This document shows, piece after piece, positions 35,806 through 45,177 of a stretch of 64,000 bases of DNA. The stretch covers positions 337,483 to 401,482 of the forward strand of contig NZ_JAGXJY010000004.1 in assembly GCF_019091085.1 (NCBI RefSeq), in the 5' to 3' direction. Within the stretch, counting starts at the first letter, position 1. The number at the start of each line of letters is the position of its first letter. The translations under genes and the position numbers were made by a program. The stretch is from Mesorhizobium sp. GbtcB19. Its GTDB lineage: Bacteria; Pseudomonadota; Alphaproteobacteria; Rhizobiales; Rhizobiaceae. Under the pieces are notes generated by a model. The model was given only the letters and a program-made list of their open reading frames with translations. It was not told the DNA's origin and searched no databases.

Positions 35806-36198
35806 ATGCTGCTGATCAGAACCTATGTTGCCCAGAGCGCCATCGAGGGCGTCGGCGTCTTCGCCGCCGAGCCGGTCCGCAAAGGCGCTTCGATCTGGCG
35901 GCTCGATCCCGATTTCGACCGGCTGATCCCGATGGAAAAATATGAGGCCGCGCCAGCGCATCTCAGAGAACTGCTCGACCGCTACGCCTACCCGAGCCCG
36001 GACAAGCCCGGCTTCATGGTCTATGAGGTCGACAATGGCCGCTTCATGAACCATGCCGAACGGCCGAACACGGATTTCTCGCAATATGGCGGCGCCACCG
36101 CCACGCGCGACATCGCCGCCGGCGAGGAAATCACCTGCGATTACGGCGAATTCTTCGAGGATTTCGCGCGCCTGCATCTGGCGGCGGCGGAAGGCTGA
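35806..36198 (+). CDS. Minimal SET-domain protein (putative lysine methyltransferase)
   Basis: A 130-residue protein that is essentially one SET domain. It starts MLLIRTYVAQSAIEGVGVFA (the substrate-site strand), has MNHAERPNT near 87 (NHxxxPN cofactor/catalytic motif) and EEITCDYGEFF near 112 (the catalytic Tyr in a pseudoknot). No pre- or post-SET domain is present. SET proteins methylate lysine using S-adenosylmethionine; the bacterial target is unknown. The next genes are rpsU and a TPR lipoprotein. The frame is open upstream to 35692, but the SET fold begins at this ATG. Confidence 0.85.
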   Translation: MLLIRTYVAQSAIEGVGVFAAEPVRKGASIWRLDPDFDRLIPMEKYEAAPAHLRELLDRYAYPSPDKPGFMVYEVDNGRFMNHAERPNTDFSQYGGATATRDIAAGEEITCDYGEFFEDFARLHLAAAEG

Positions 36199-36372
36199 AT
36201 AGCGGGCAGGTGGAGCGCTCCGGTTTTTGATCACGCTTTCCTGCAATCAACGGTGGACATCCCAGGCTGATTCTGCTATCAGCCGCCCACAATTCGCGGT
36301 GCAACTCGCCGCGGAGGCATCCCGGCTATGGCCGATTGCCTAACGATTTCAAACCCGAAGACAGGATTGCCC

Positions 36373-36639
36373 GTGCAGGTACTCGTCCGCGACAACAACG
36401 TTGATCAGGCGCTTCGCGCGCTGAAGAAGAAAATGCAGCGCGAAGGTATTTTCCGCGAAATGAAGATGCGCGGTCACTACGAGAAGCCGTCCGAGAAGCG
36501 TGCCCGCGAGAAGGCGGAAGCCGTGCGCCGCGCCCGCAAGCTGGCCCGCAAGCGCGCTCAGCGCGAAGGCCTGCTGCCGATGACCCCGCGTCCGGCTCCG
36601 GCTGGTGCTGGCGGCGCGCCGCGTTCGCCGCGCTCATAA
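36373..36639 (+). CDS. rpsU: 30S ribosomal protein S21
   Basis: An 88-residue basic protein. With the GTG at 36373 as start it begins (M)[17 protein letters not shown], exactly the N-terminus usual for alphaproteobacterial S21; an ATG at 36328 would add 15 untypical residues. Then [20 protein letters not shown] and a long Arg/Ala/Lys helix. The tail after residue 70 is Pro/Ala/Gly-rich and variable. S21 binds 16S rRNA near the anti-Shine-Dalgarno region. A terminator follows at once. Confidence 0.93.
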   Translation: MQVLVRDNNVDQALRALKKKMQREGIFREMKMRGHYEKPSEKRAREKAEAVRRARKLARKRAQREGLLPMTPRPAPAGAGGAPRSPRS

Positions 36640-36671
36640 CGCCTATTTTTCGTCCTTTTCGAAGGATACCG

Positions 36672-36706
36672 AAGGTGGCGCGATGTGGAATCGCCGCCAC
36701 CTTTTT
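36672..36706 (+). terminator. Rho-independent terminator of rpsU
   Basis: GGTGGCG (36674-36680) pairs with CGCCACC (36695-36701), followed by TTTTTGTTT. It lies 33 bases after the rpsU stop, so rpsU is the end of its transcript. Confidence 0.8.
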
Positions 36707-36771
36707 GTTTACAGATTCGAGCCGGTTCGGAGAGGGAACGGACTGACGGCGGCGCGGCAGTGAGGACAAAG

Positions 36772-37623
36772 ATGAACGCTATACCCGTGGAGCGCAGAAC
36801 CGCTTTTCGCGGCTTCGCCCTGACGGCAGCCCTTGTTTCGGGTCTGACGCTTGCAGCATGCCAGACGACGCCGACCGGCGAGTTCAACAACATCGACAAG
36901 GCGCAAGGGTCGAGCGAGAACATCTCCTCGCTTTCGGCGGTCATCCAGCGCAGCCCGCAGGATCCCGAGGGCTACAATGTGCGCGGCTCGGCCTATGGCC
37001 GTGGCGGCCAGTACCAGGCGGCGCTGAAGGATTTCAACCAGGCCATCCAGCTCAATCCGAACTTCTACCAGGCCTATTCGAACCGCGCGCTGATCCAGCG
37101 CTTCCTCGGCAATCAGGAGGCAGCGCTCGCCGACTACAACCGCTCGATCCAGATCAACGCCAATTACGATGCCGCCTATATCGGCCGCGGCAATCTCTAC
37201 CGTAAGGCGGGCCGCACCCAGGATGCCTTCAACGACTTCCAGAAGGCGATCCAGCTCGACACCACCGACGCGCGCGCCTACCACAATCGCGGCCTGATCT
37301 ATCAGAGCCAGGGCCAGCACAAATTCGCCATTGAGGATTTCTCGACCGCGATCTCGCTGGCGCCGGACGCCGCCGAGCCCTACAACGGCCGCGGCCTCTC
37401 CTATCTGGCGACGGGCGACGAGGACAACGCCTTCTCCGACTTCAACATGGCCATCAAGCTCGACGGCAAGAATGCCGAGGCCTGGGCCAACCAGGCGCTG
37501 ATCTACGAAAAGCGCGGCGACAAGGTAAGGGCGGCCAAGTCCTATCGCGAGGCGATCCACCTCGACCCGAACTACCAGCCGGCCAAGGACGGCCTGTCGC
37601 GCACCGGCGCCAACGCCAGCTGA
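36772..37623 (+). CDS. TPR-repeat lipoprotein (NlpI-like)
   Basis: A 283-residue protein. A lipobox LTLAACQ near residues 24-30 follows a basic N-terminus and hydrophobic stretch, so Cys-29 or so is lipidated. The remainder is five to six tetratricopeptide repeats from about 57 on, each with the A-Y-x-N-R-G and D-F-N-x-A-I-x-L signatures (YNVRGSAYGRGGQYQAAL, AYSNRALIQRFLGNQEAAL, and so on). NlpI-type lipoproteins scaffold cell-envelope enzymes. ATG at 36772 with GAGGACAAAG upstream. Expressed separately from rpsU because of the intervening terminator. Confidence 0.9.
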   Translation: MNAIPVERRTAFRGFALTAALVSGLTLAACQTTPTGEFNNIDKAQGSSENISSLSAVIQRSPQDPEGYNVRGSAYGRGGQYQAALKDFNQAIQLNPNFYQAYSNRALIQRFLGNQEAALADYNRSIQINANYDAAYIGRGNLYRKAGRTQDAFNDFQKAIQLDTTDARAYHNRGLIYQSQGQHKFAIEDFSTAISLAPDAAEPYNGRGLSYLATGDEDNAFSDFNMAIKLDGKNAEAWANQALIYEKRGDKVRAAKSYREAIHLDPNYQPAKDGLSRTGANAS

Positions 37624-37629
37624 CTACGA

Positions 37630-37651
37630 GCCGGCGTTTCACGACGCCGGC
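37630..37651 (+). terminator. Hairpin after the TPR lipoprotein gene
   Basis: Perfect 8-bp arms GCCGGCGT and ACGCCGGC around TTCACG, 7 bases after the stop codon. It has no T run. A second hairpin (ACCGGC/GCCGGT) lies at 37725-37740, before the next gene. Confidence 0.6.
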
Positions 37652-37767
37652 CTCGATATCGTTCCAATTGCCGCGTCGGGCGCAGGCAAATCGCAACCAT
37701 TGCGTGTCAAGGTAGCGGGGTGACACCGGCAAGCGCCGGTCATCCGCGAACACCGAGCCGACACCCG

Positions 37768-38346
37768 ATGGATGAGAACGAGCATAGCATCCAGCAGCAG
37801 ATCGCCTGGCTGGAAAATGCCTCTCCCGACGATTGGCACCGGGCCGTGCTCGACTTCAACTGGGATTGGGACATCGACCCGCTGTTTTGGATCGCGCGTC
37901 AGCCGCAATGCGACAAGGCCACGGCCTTGACCATGTTCTGGCTGGGGCAGCCGGCCTGGTACCTCATTATGGCCCTGGAGAATGGGGGATCAGACGCCAA
38001 CCGGGACCCTGTCTGGGATATGCTCAAGCTCATTGCGCAGCGTATCAACGCCGGAAGCTATGTCCGTTCGAAGATCGCCTACGAGGTGGATGATTTCACA
38101 CGGCAGGATTTCGACGAGTTGGTCGAAAAGGCAAGGCAACTGGCCCACTCACCGTTGAAGCCGCATCCGGATATGAAGCGCTCGCTTCGCGGCCGGCGGA
38201 TCGTCAACGATATCGGCTTCTATGGGCGCTATCCCAAGGAATTCCATGGCACGGTGCTGATCGAGCTGCCGGATCAGGAGCCTCCGGAAAGCCAAGGCCC
38301 ACTCGACAGAATCCGGTCCGCATTCGGGCGTCTCTGGGTTCATTAA
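37768..38346 (+). CDS. DUF4274-family protein
   Basis: A 192-residue soluble protein starting MDENEHSIQQQIAWLEN. The segment DDWHRAVLDFNWDWDIDPLFW near 20-40 and RQPQCDKATALTMFW near 45-60 match the DUF4274 pattern, in which Trp, Asn-Trp-Asp and Cys-Asp are conserved. No catalytic function is known for the family. The C-terminal third is hydrophilic and not recognised. The ATG at 37768 is the first that fits the domain. It stands alone. Confidence 0.7.
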   Translation: MDENEHSIQQQIAWLENASPDDWHRAVLDFNWDWDIDPLFWIARQPQCDKATALTMFWLGQPAWYLIMALENGGSDANRDPVWDMLKLIAQRINAGSYVRSKIAYEVDDFTRQDFDELVEKARQLAHSPLKPHPDMKRSLRGRRIVNDIGFYGRYPKEFHGTVLIELPDQEPPESQGPLDRIRSAFGRLWVH

Positions 38347-38516
38347 GCCTTGTTGAGCCTTCGCATCCCGGCACCGTTGCGCAATTATCACTCCTTGTTA
38401 ACCGCTGATGACAACGCGTTAACCTTTGCCATGTTCGCGCCAAGTTTTCGGCGGAACGCTCGGCGCGCCTCGCTCGTTTAAGCCGGGGCAAAGATTTTCG
38501 CGAAAGGACCTTTCCA

Positions 38517-38993
38517 ATGATCAAATCCCTTGCCTGTGCCGCTGCCGCGCTTGCCGCCACGGTCCTCGCTTCTCCGGTCAGCGCCGGCACGCTCCGGCTC
38601 GGCACGCTCGATTGCACCATCGACGGCGGCGTCGGCTATGTCATCACCTCGAACAAGGGGGTCTCTTGCACCTTCCGCCCGTATCACCACGGTCCAGCCG
38701 AGCAGTATACCGGCATGATCTCCAAGCTCGGCGTCGATCTCGGCCAGACGCATCAGGGCCAGCTCGTCTGGGCGGTGCTCGCCGCGACGCGCCATCATGA
38801 AGCGGGCGACCTCGCCGGCAGCTATTACGGCGTCAACGCCGAGGCCTCCGTCGTGACCGGCGGTGGCGCCAACCTCCTGGTCGGCGGCCTCGACGGCGCC
38901 TTCATGCTGGAGCCGCTCAGCGTCCAGGCGCAGACCGGCGTCAACCTGGCCGTCGCCGTGGCGTCGCTGGATCTGGTCCACTCCTACAAGTAA
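38517..38993 (+). CDS. DUF992-family exported protein
   Basis: A 158-residue protein with a signal peptide (MIKSLACAAAALAATVLASP, cleavage near SAG) and then the DUF992 domain: LRLGTLDCTIDGGVGY, a central DLAGSYYGVNAEASV, and GGANLLVGGLDGAFMLEPLS. Two Cys (in LDC and SCTF) could be disulfide-linked. Function unknown; the family is typical of rhizobia. ATG at 38517 with AAAGGACC 8 bases upstream. Paralog of the gene at 39148-39630, separated by 154 bases that include a repeat element. Confidence 0.88.
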   Translation: MIKSLACAAAALAATVLASPVSAGTLRLGTLDCTIDGGVGYVITSNKGVSCTFRPYHHGPAEQYTGMISKLGVDLGQTHQGQLVWAVLAATRHHEAGDLAGSYYGVNAEASVVTGGGANLLVGGLDGAFMLEPLSVQAQTGVNLAVAVASLDLVHSYK

Positions 38994-39082
38994 GGCGTAG
39001 AGCGGCTAACGACGACATACGCTCCCCTATACGCGCGGCCCGGAACAGGACATTGTAGTCGTTCCGGGCCGCATTCTTTTGA

Positions 39083-39135
39083 GCAATTCCAGGAAAAGTG
39101 TGACACGGTTTTCCGTCCGGAATTGCGTCAAAAGA
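39083..39135. repeat. Palindromic intergenic repeat, family A, copy 2
   Basis: The best-preserved copy: outer arms GCAATTCC (39083-39090) and GGAATTGC (39119-39126), inner arms GGAAAA (39092-39097) and TTTTCC (39109-39114), then GCGTCAAAAGAAGAG. It lies directly before the ribosome-binding site of the second DUF992 gene; its A/G-rich tail runs into the GAAGAGGGGG that serves as Shine-Dalgarno. Confidence 0.85.
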
Positions 39136-39147
39136 AGAGGGGGACAT

Positions 39148-39630
39148 ATGTCGAGGATCATCGCCGCCGCCGCGACCGCGATCGTTGCACTGGCCGGGCA
39201 GGCTCGAGCGGAGACCGGCGGGATCGAGCTCGGCGTTCTCGACTGCGCCATTGGCGGCGGCACCGGCTTCGTCTTCGGCTCCAGCAAGGATTTGAGCTGC
39301 ACCTTCACGCCTGCCGACAAGAGCTTCGCGCCCGAAGCCTATTTCGGCGCCGTCAACAAATATGGTCTCGACATCGGCACCACCAGCCAGAGCGTGATGC
39401 GCTGGCTGGTGCTGACGCCCATGAACAACATCTATGCCCCGGGCGCGCTTGCCGGAGACTATGTCGGCGCCAGCGCCGAAGTGACCGCCGCGGTCGGCGC
39501 CGGCGCCAACCTTCTGGTCGGCGGCACCGGCAATGCCTTCACCCTGCAGCCGCTCAGCGTCCAGACCCAGACCGGCCTCAACATCGCCATCGGCGTCAGC
39601 CAGTTCCAGCTGCGCAGCACGGCGAACTGA
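39148..39630 (+). CDS. DUF992-family exported protein (paralog)
   Basis: A 160-residue protein starting MSRIIAAAATAIVALAGQ with a signal peptide ending at ARA, then IELGVLDCAIGGGTGFVFG, LAGDYVGASAEVTAAVG, GANLLVGGTGNAFTLQPLS and QTGLNIAIGVSQFQL. The domain plan and the two Cys are shared with the upstream paralog, so this is a tandem duplication. Start at ATG 39148 with AGAGGGGG upstream; the frame continues into the repeat but those codons are not coding. Its leader RNA would contain the repeat hairpin. Confidence 0.87.
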   Translation: MSRIIAAAATAIVALAGQARAETGGIELGVLDCAIGGGTGFVFGSSKDLSCTFTPADKSFAPEAYFGAVNKYGLDIGTTSQSVMRWLVLTPMNNIYAPGALAGDYVGASAEVTAAVGAGANLLVGGTGNAFTLQPLSVQTQTGLNIAIGVSQFQLRSTAN

Positions 39631-39801
39631 ACTTTCCGTCCAGGATCGATTGGGCCGCGCCATCACCGCGCCCGGCCGCGAACATTCGCGAAAAAGCCTC
39701 TTGAGCTCAACCGCACTTGAGGTTCTACAAGCCCTGCCGAACTGGATCTGGCGCCCATTCGCAATGCGGATGAGGCTGCGAATCGTGAGCAGGAGATCGA
39801 C

Positions 39802-41253
39802 GTGACGGCAGCAAGCGGCAACAAGGCAGGCGGCGATAAGATAGATTGGCGCGCGCTGTGGGCAAATGGCGACCTGGCGCGCTTCTGCTTCATCAGCCTC
39901 GGCATCCTGCTCCATGCCACCAATGAGACGATGATCGCAACGGTCATGCCGGCGATGGTCGGCGATATTGCCGGCGTGCAGTTCGTCGGCTGGTCGCTGG
40001 CCGTATACGAACTCGGCGCCATCGTCGCGGGTGCCGCCGCCGGCCGGCTGGTCAGCTTCGTCGCCCTGCGCACCAACATGATGGCCGCGGCCCTTCTTTA
40101 TGCTGCCGGCGCGCTGGTCTGTGCCACCGCGCCATCGATGCCGGTCTTCCTTACCGGGCGGCTGATCGAAGGCCTGGGCGGCGGTGCGCTCGTCTCGCTC
40201 GCATTCGTCTCGGTCGAGCGCCTCTTCCCGCGCAACATCTGGCCGCAGCTTTTCGGCATCATCTCGGCGATCTGGGGTGTCGCCGCTTTCAGCGGTCCGA
40301 TGCTCGGCGCAATCATGGTCGACTTCTTGTCCTGGCGCTGGGCCTTCGGCGTCTTCACGCTTGGCGGCGCGGCCATGGCGCTTGCAAGCTTCGCCGTGCT
40401 CGGCACGCTACAGGCGAAGCGGCCGCAGGCCAGCGCCGGCCCGACGCCGTCCTTTCCTTTCCTGGCACTCGGCTGCCTTGCCGTCAGCGTCGTGCTGATC
40501 GCCGCGGCGGGCGTCGACATTGCCTTGCTGCGCTCATCGCTGTTCATATTGCTCGGTCTGGCCGGCCTCGCGCTGTTCTTCCGTGTCGATGCGCTGAAGC
40601 CGCGCTCGCGCCTGTTTCCCTCGCAACTTTTTTCCTGGAATTCCGCGCTCGGCAGCGGCATGACCATGGTGGCTGCCTTCTCGGTGGCAACCTGCACCTT
40701 CGCCATTTACGGGCCGTTGCTGCTGACCACGCTGCACGGCATCCCGATCCTGACGACAGGCTACATCATCGCCGCCGAATCGATCGCCTGGTCGATCCTG
40801 TCGATCGCCGTCGCCAATGCGCCGCTGGAGCGCGAGAGGCTGATCATCGTCGTCGGCGCGCTGATGATCGCCGCCGGCCTCGCCGGTTTCGCCTACACGA
40901 TCCCGACCGGTTCGATCCCGCTGATCCTGCTCTGCGCCCTTCTGCAGGGCGGCGGCTTCGGCGTCTCCTGGCCATTCCTGACGCGCGTCATCGTTGCCTC
41001 GGCCCGAGAGGGCGAGCAGACCATCGCCTCCGCCGCCGTGCCGACGATGCAGCGCATCGGCTATGCGGTGGGCGCCGCCATTGCCGGCATTATCGCCAAT
41101 GCCTGTGGCTTCTCCGATGGCCTGAGCCGGGAGGCGGCCGCGAGCGTCGCCGGCTGGCTGTTCCTGGCTTTCGTGCCGCTCGGGATCGTCGGCTGCCTTG
41201 CGGCACTCAGGATATCTTCGAGGGCGAACCGGCCACAATTCGCCGCGGGCTGA
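39802..41253 (+). CDS. MFS transporter (drug-exporter type)
   Basis: A 483-residue membrane protein with about 14 helices. GTG start at 39802 with AGGAGA 5 bases upstream. Helix 1 carries NETMIATVMPAMVGDI, helix 2 VGWSLAVYELGAIVAGAAAGRL, and GRLIEGLGGGALVSLAFVSVE is the conserved helix 4 pattern of DHA-type exporters. The substrate is unknown. It converges with a LysR gene that is paired with dialkylglycine decarboxylase, and might handle related amino acids, but this is not shown. Confidence 0.88.
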   Translation: MTAASGNKAGGDKIDWRALWANGDLARFCFISLGILLHATNETMIATVMPAMVGDIAGVQFVGWSLAVYELGAIVAGAAAGRLVSFVALRTNMMAAALLYAAGALVCATAPSMPVFLTGRLIEGLGGGALVSLAFVSVERLFPRNIWPQLFGIISAIWGVAAFSGPMLGAIMVDFLSWRWAFGVFTLGGAAMALASFAVLGTLQAKRPQASAGPTPSFPFLALGCLAVSVVLIAAAGVDIALLRSSLFILLGLAGLALFFRVDALKPRSRLFPSQLFSWNSALGSGMTMVAAFSVATCTFAIYGPLLLTTLHGIPILTTGYIIAAESIAWSILSIAVANAPLERERLIIVVGALMIAAGLAGFAYTIPTGSIPLILLCALLQGGGFGVSWPFLTRVIVASAREGEQTIASAAVPTMQRIGYAVGAAIAGIIANACGFSDGLSREAAASVAGWLFLAFVPLGIVGCLAALRISSRANRPQFAAG

Positions 41254-41299
41254 CGCTCCAGGCCCGGAACTGATCGAGAAGCTGCAAGGCGGCAGACTC

Positions 41300-42148
41300 T
41301 CAAAGCGACGGAAGAACCTTCCGGATATGGCCGGCAAATGCCTCGACCGCCGGCGATCGTTCGGCCTCGGCGAAGGCGACCAGGATGCCGAGGCCGGGCA
41401 AGGCGGGAAGCGGGGCGCCGAGGATATTGAGATCGGGAGGCACGGCCTCCTCCGCCATCACGCTGATCGCCAGACCCGATCGCGCGACGGCGATCAGCCC
41501 GGCAAGGCTGTTGCTGGCATAGGCTATCTTGTAGCGCAGCCCGGCGCGGGTCATGGCCTCGCAAGCACCCTTATGGTCGATGGCGTTCGACGCAGCCAAA
41601 GCCAGCGGCACGGTGTCGCCGAAATCATAGAGTTCCAGCGCGGGTCTGCTGCCCACCCAGACCAGCGCCTCCCTGCGCACGACATCCGCCGCGTCGCTTG
41701 GATCGGGCGTCGAAACGAGCGCCAGGTCGATCTGGCGCCCATGCAGAAGCGTGCGCAATTCGACCGTCGGCGCCGAGACCACCTTGATCTCGACGTCGGG
41801 ATACATGGTACCGAAACTCTTCAAGAGCGCGGGGAAGAACGCGCTCAGGTAATCCTCGGGGCTGCCGAAGATGATCGAGCCATGCAGGCCCTTCTTGGAA
41901 AACGCCGAGATCGCCTCATCGTGGATTTTGAGGATGCGCTCGGCATAGGCCAGAAATCGTTCGCCGTTGCCGGTCAGCCGCACACCGCTGCCGCTGCGGT
42001 GAAACAGGCTCTGGCCAAGCGCCTCCTCCAGCCGCTGGATCTGCATGGTCACGGCGGATTGCGTGCGCCCGACCTGCACCGCCACGGCGCTCAGCGTGCC
42101 AGAATGCGCGGCACGCACGAATGTCGACAACAGCTTGAGATCTAGCAT
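41300..42148 (-). CDS. dgdR: LysR-family regulator (DgdR-like)
   Basis: A 282-residue LysR-type regulator. N-terminal winged HTH (residues 1-62; SAVAVQVGRTQSAVTMQIQR) followed by the linker helix and a two-lobed effector domain (SIIFGSPEDYLSAFFPALL from about 90). It is divergent from a dialkylglycine decarboxylase gene, the arrangement of dgdR-dgdA in Burkholderia, where DgdR represses dgdA in the absence of 2-methylalanine. The symbol is by context rather than by alignment. Its start codon lies inside a palindrome that is probably its own operator. Confidence 0.82.
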   Translation of the reverse strand: MLDLKLLSTFVRAAHSGTLSAVAVQVGRTQSAVTMQIQRLEEALGQSLFHRSGSGVRLTGNGERFLAYAERILKIHDEAISAFSKKGLHGSIIFGSPEDYLSAFFPALLKSFGTMYPDVEIKVVSAPTVELRTLLHGRQIDLALVSTPDPSDAADVVRREALVWVGSRPALELYDFGDTVPLALAASNAIDHKGACEAMTRAGLRYKIAYASNSLAGLIAVARSGLAISVMAEEAVPPDLNILGAPLPALPGLGILVAFAEAERSPAVEAFAGHIRKVLPSL

Positions 42149-42165
42149 ATCAAATCCGTTGATAT
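42147..42165. promoter_or_regulatory. LysR operator candidate (ATATCAA-N5-TTGATAT)
   Basis: Perfect 7-bp arms ATATCAA (42147-42153) and TTGATAT (42159-42165), of the T-N11-A class bound by LysR proteins. It overlaps the ATG of the LysR gene and lies about 80 bases before dgdA. A further TATCAA half-site is at 42179-42184. It fits autoregulation plus control of dgdA. Confidence 0.55.
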
Positions 42166-42231
42166 CCGGATCCGATTACTATCAATTTTACTGCACACCT
42201 GCCAGCCGCTATGTGTTGCCTGACGCCTTGA

Positions 42232-43581
<1,350 letters not shown>

Positions 43582-43590
43582 GATCATCGA

Positions 43591-43625
43591 AGAGCGTCCG
43601 GCACGCGAGCGCGTGTGCCGGCTCT
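43591..43625. terminator. Bidirectional hairpin between dgdA and coaBC
   Basis: Arms AGAGC...CCGGCAC and GTGCCGG...CTCT with an inner CGC/GCG step, in the 49 bases between the convergent ends of dgdA and coaBC. The symmetry allows it to serve both genes; there is no T run. Confidence 0.6.
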
Positions 43626-43630
43626 GCCGC

Positions 43631-45103
43631 TCAGACGACAATGGTCCGCAGCCGCTCGGCAATCAGCGCGGCGAGCCGCGCCGCCACCTCGTCCTTGCCC
43701 ATCTCCGGCCATTCCTCGACGCCGGTCCTGGAGACGATGCGCACCTTGTTGCGGTCGCCGCCCATCACGCCGGACGGACCGATGCCGCTCTCATGCGAGA
43801 CGTCGTTGGCGACGATGAAGTCGGCGCCCTTCTTCCTCAGCTTGGCCTCGGCATTGGCGATGAGGTCCTGCGTCTCGGCGGCGAAGCCGACGACGAGGCC
43901 CGGCCGCTGGCTGTGATGGCCGATGCCGGCAAGGATGTCCGGATTCTCGACCATCTGCAGCGAAGGCGGCCCCTCGCCCGCCACCTTCTTGATCTTCTCG
44001 CCAGCGGCGTTGGCCGTGCGCCAATCGGCGACCGCCGCGACGAACACAGCGGCATCCGCCGGCAGCAGGCTCTCCACCGCCTGTTTCATCTGCGCGGCTG
44101 TTTCGACATGGGTGGTCGCGACACCTGCCGGATCGGCGACGGTGACCGGGCCGGAGACGAGCCGCACATCGGCGCCGAGCTTCGCCAGCGCGGCCGCGAT
44201 GGCATGGCCCTGCTTGCCCGACGAGCGGTTGGCGATGTAGCGCACCGGGTCGATCGGCTCATGCGTCGGCCCAGAGGTGACGATGATCCTGCGGCCGGCC
44301 AGTGGCCTCGGCTTCTCGTCGAGCATCGCCTCGATCGCGGCGACGATCTCGAGCGGCTCGGCCATGCGCCCCTCACCCGCCTCGTTGCTCTCCGCCATTT
44401 CGCCCTTGGCGGGGCCGACAAAGGCGATGCCGTCCTTCTGCAGTGCGGCGCGGTTGCGCCGCGTGGCGGCGTGCGCCCACATTTTCGGGTTCATCGCCGG
44501 TGCCATCAGCACCTTCTTGTCGGTGGCCAGCAGCACCGTCGAGGCAAGGTCGTTGGCATGACCGTTGGCGAGCTTCGCCATCAGGTCGGCCGTAGCCGGC
44601 GCCACGACCAGCAGGTCCGCCTCGCGCGACAGCCTTATATGGCCGACATCGTGCTCGTCATTGCGGTCGAACAGCTCGGTGAAAACATGATCGGCCGACA
44701 GCGCGCCGACCGACAGCGTGGTGACGAATTCCTGCGCGGCCGCCGTCATGACCACCCGCACCGACGCGCCGCGTTCACGCAGCCGCCGGATCAGGTCGAG
44801 CGCCTTGTAGGCGGCGATGCCGCCGCCGATGATGAGCAGGATGCGCTTGCCGGAGAGCGAGCCTCGCGGGACCCGCTTGCCGGAAGCGGCGACAACCGTC
44901 GTTGCCTGCTCCTTCGAACCTTTCAGCGCACGCAGCGCCTCCTCGATCTGGCCGATGCGGTCGGCCTGCCCTGCCCTGCCTTCGACCGCGGCGCGGATCA
45001 TCGCCCGCGCTTGCTCCTCCATCGAGCAACCATTTTCGGCGGCGAGCTGCCGCAGCAGGTCCTTGACCTCGTCATCGAGATTGCGGATCGTGATGCTGGC
45101 CAT
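43631..45103 (-). CDS. coaBC: Bifunctional CoaBC with N-terminal FitA-like ribbon-helix-helix domain
   Basis: A 490-residue protein. Residues 1-42 (MASITIRNLDDEVKDLLRQL and MEEQARAMIRAAVE) are a FitA/Arc-type DNA-binding domain. A 40-residue linker follows. CoaC (~85-260): LLIIGGGIAAYKAL (FMN), VGHIRLSRE (catalytic His), APAMNPKMW, then GPAKGEMAESNEAGEGRM, where the usual ACG is replaced so that Ser stands at the conserved Cys. CoaB (~270-490): ITSGPTHEPIDPVRYI and VAAVADWR with GEKIKK, intact. It makes 4'-phosphopantetheine from phosphopantothenate and cysteine. ATG at 45101-45103 is preferred over an upstream frame start at 45151 because it begins the RHH domain exactly. It follows ubiB after 74 bases. 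Confidence 0.92.
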   Translation of the reverse strand: MASITIRNLDDEVKDLLRQLAAENGCSMEEQARAMIRAAVEGRAGQADRIGQIEEALRALKGSKEQATTVVAASGKRVPRGSLSGKRILLIIGGGIAAYKALDLIRRLRERGASVRVVMTAAAQEFVTTLSVGALSADHVFTELFDRNDEHDVGHIRLSREADLLVVAPATADLMAKLANGHANDLASTVLLATDKKVLMAPAMNPKMWAHAATRRNRAALQKDGIAFVGPAKGEMAESNEAGEGRMAEPLEIVAAIEAMLDEKPRPLAGRRIIVTSGPTHEPIDPVRYIANRSSGKQGHAIAAALAKLGADVRLVSGPVTVADPAGVATTHVETAAQMKQAVESLLPADAAVFVAAVADWRTANAAGEKIKKVAGEGPPSLQMVENPDILAGIGHHSQRPGLVVGFAAETQDLIANAEAKLRKKGADFIVANDVSHESGIGPSGVMGGDRNKVRIVSRTGVEEWPEMGKDEVAARLAALIAERLRTIVV

Positions 45104-45104
45104 G

Positions 45105-45154
45105 TGATTGCACTCGCTTTCAGGAACGCGCTTGCAATGATAGCAATGCAATCA
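45105..45154 (-). promoter_or_regulatory. Cluster of FitA-like half-sites before coaBC
   Basis: On the plus strand TGATTGCA (45105-45112) and its exact inverse TGCAATCA (45147-45154) flank TGATAGCA (45138-45145), itself inside TTGCAATGATAGCAATGCAA. TGATAGCA/TGCTATCA is, from memory, the half-site bound by Neisseria FitA, and the other two differ by one base. One site ends a single base before the coaBC ATG, so binding there would block translation initiation or early transcription. This agrees with the RHH domain on the CoaBC protein itself. Confidence 0.5.
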
Positions 45155-45177
45155 AATGACAGCAAGCCGAATGGCGC

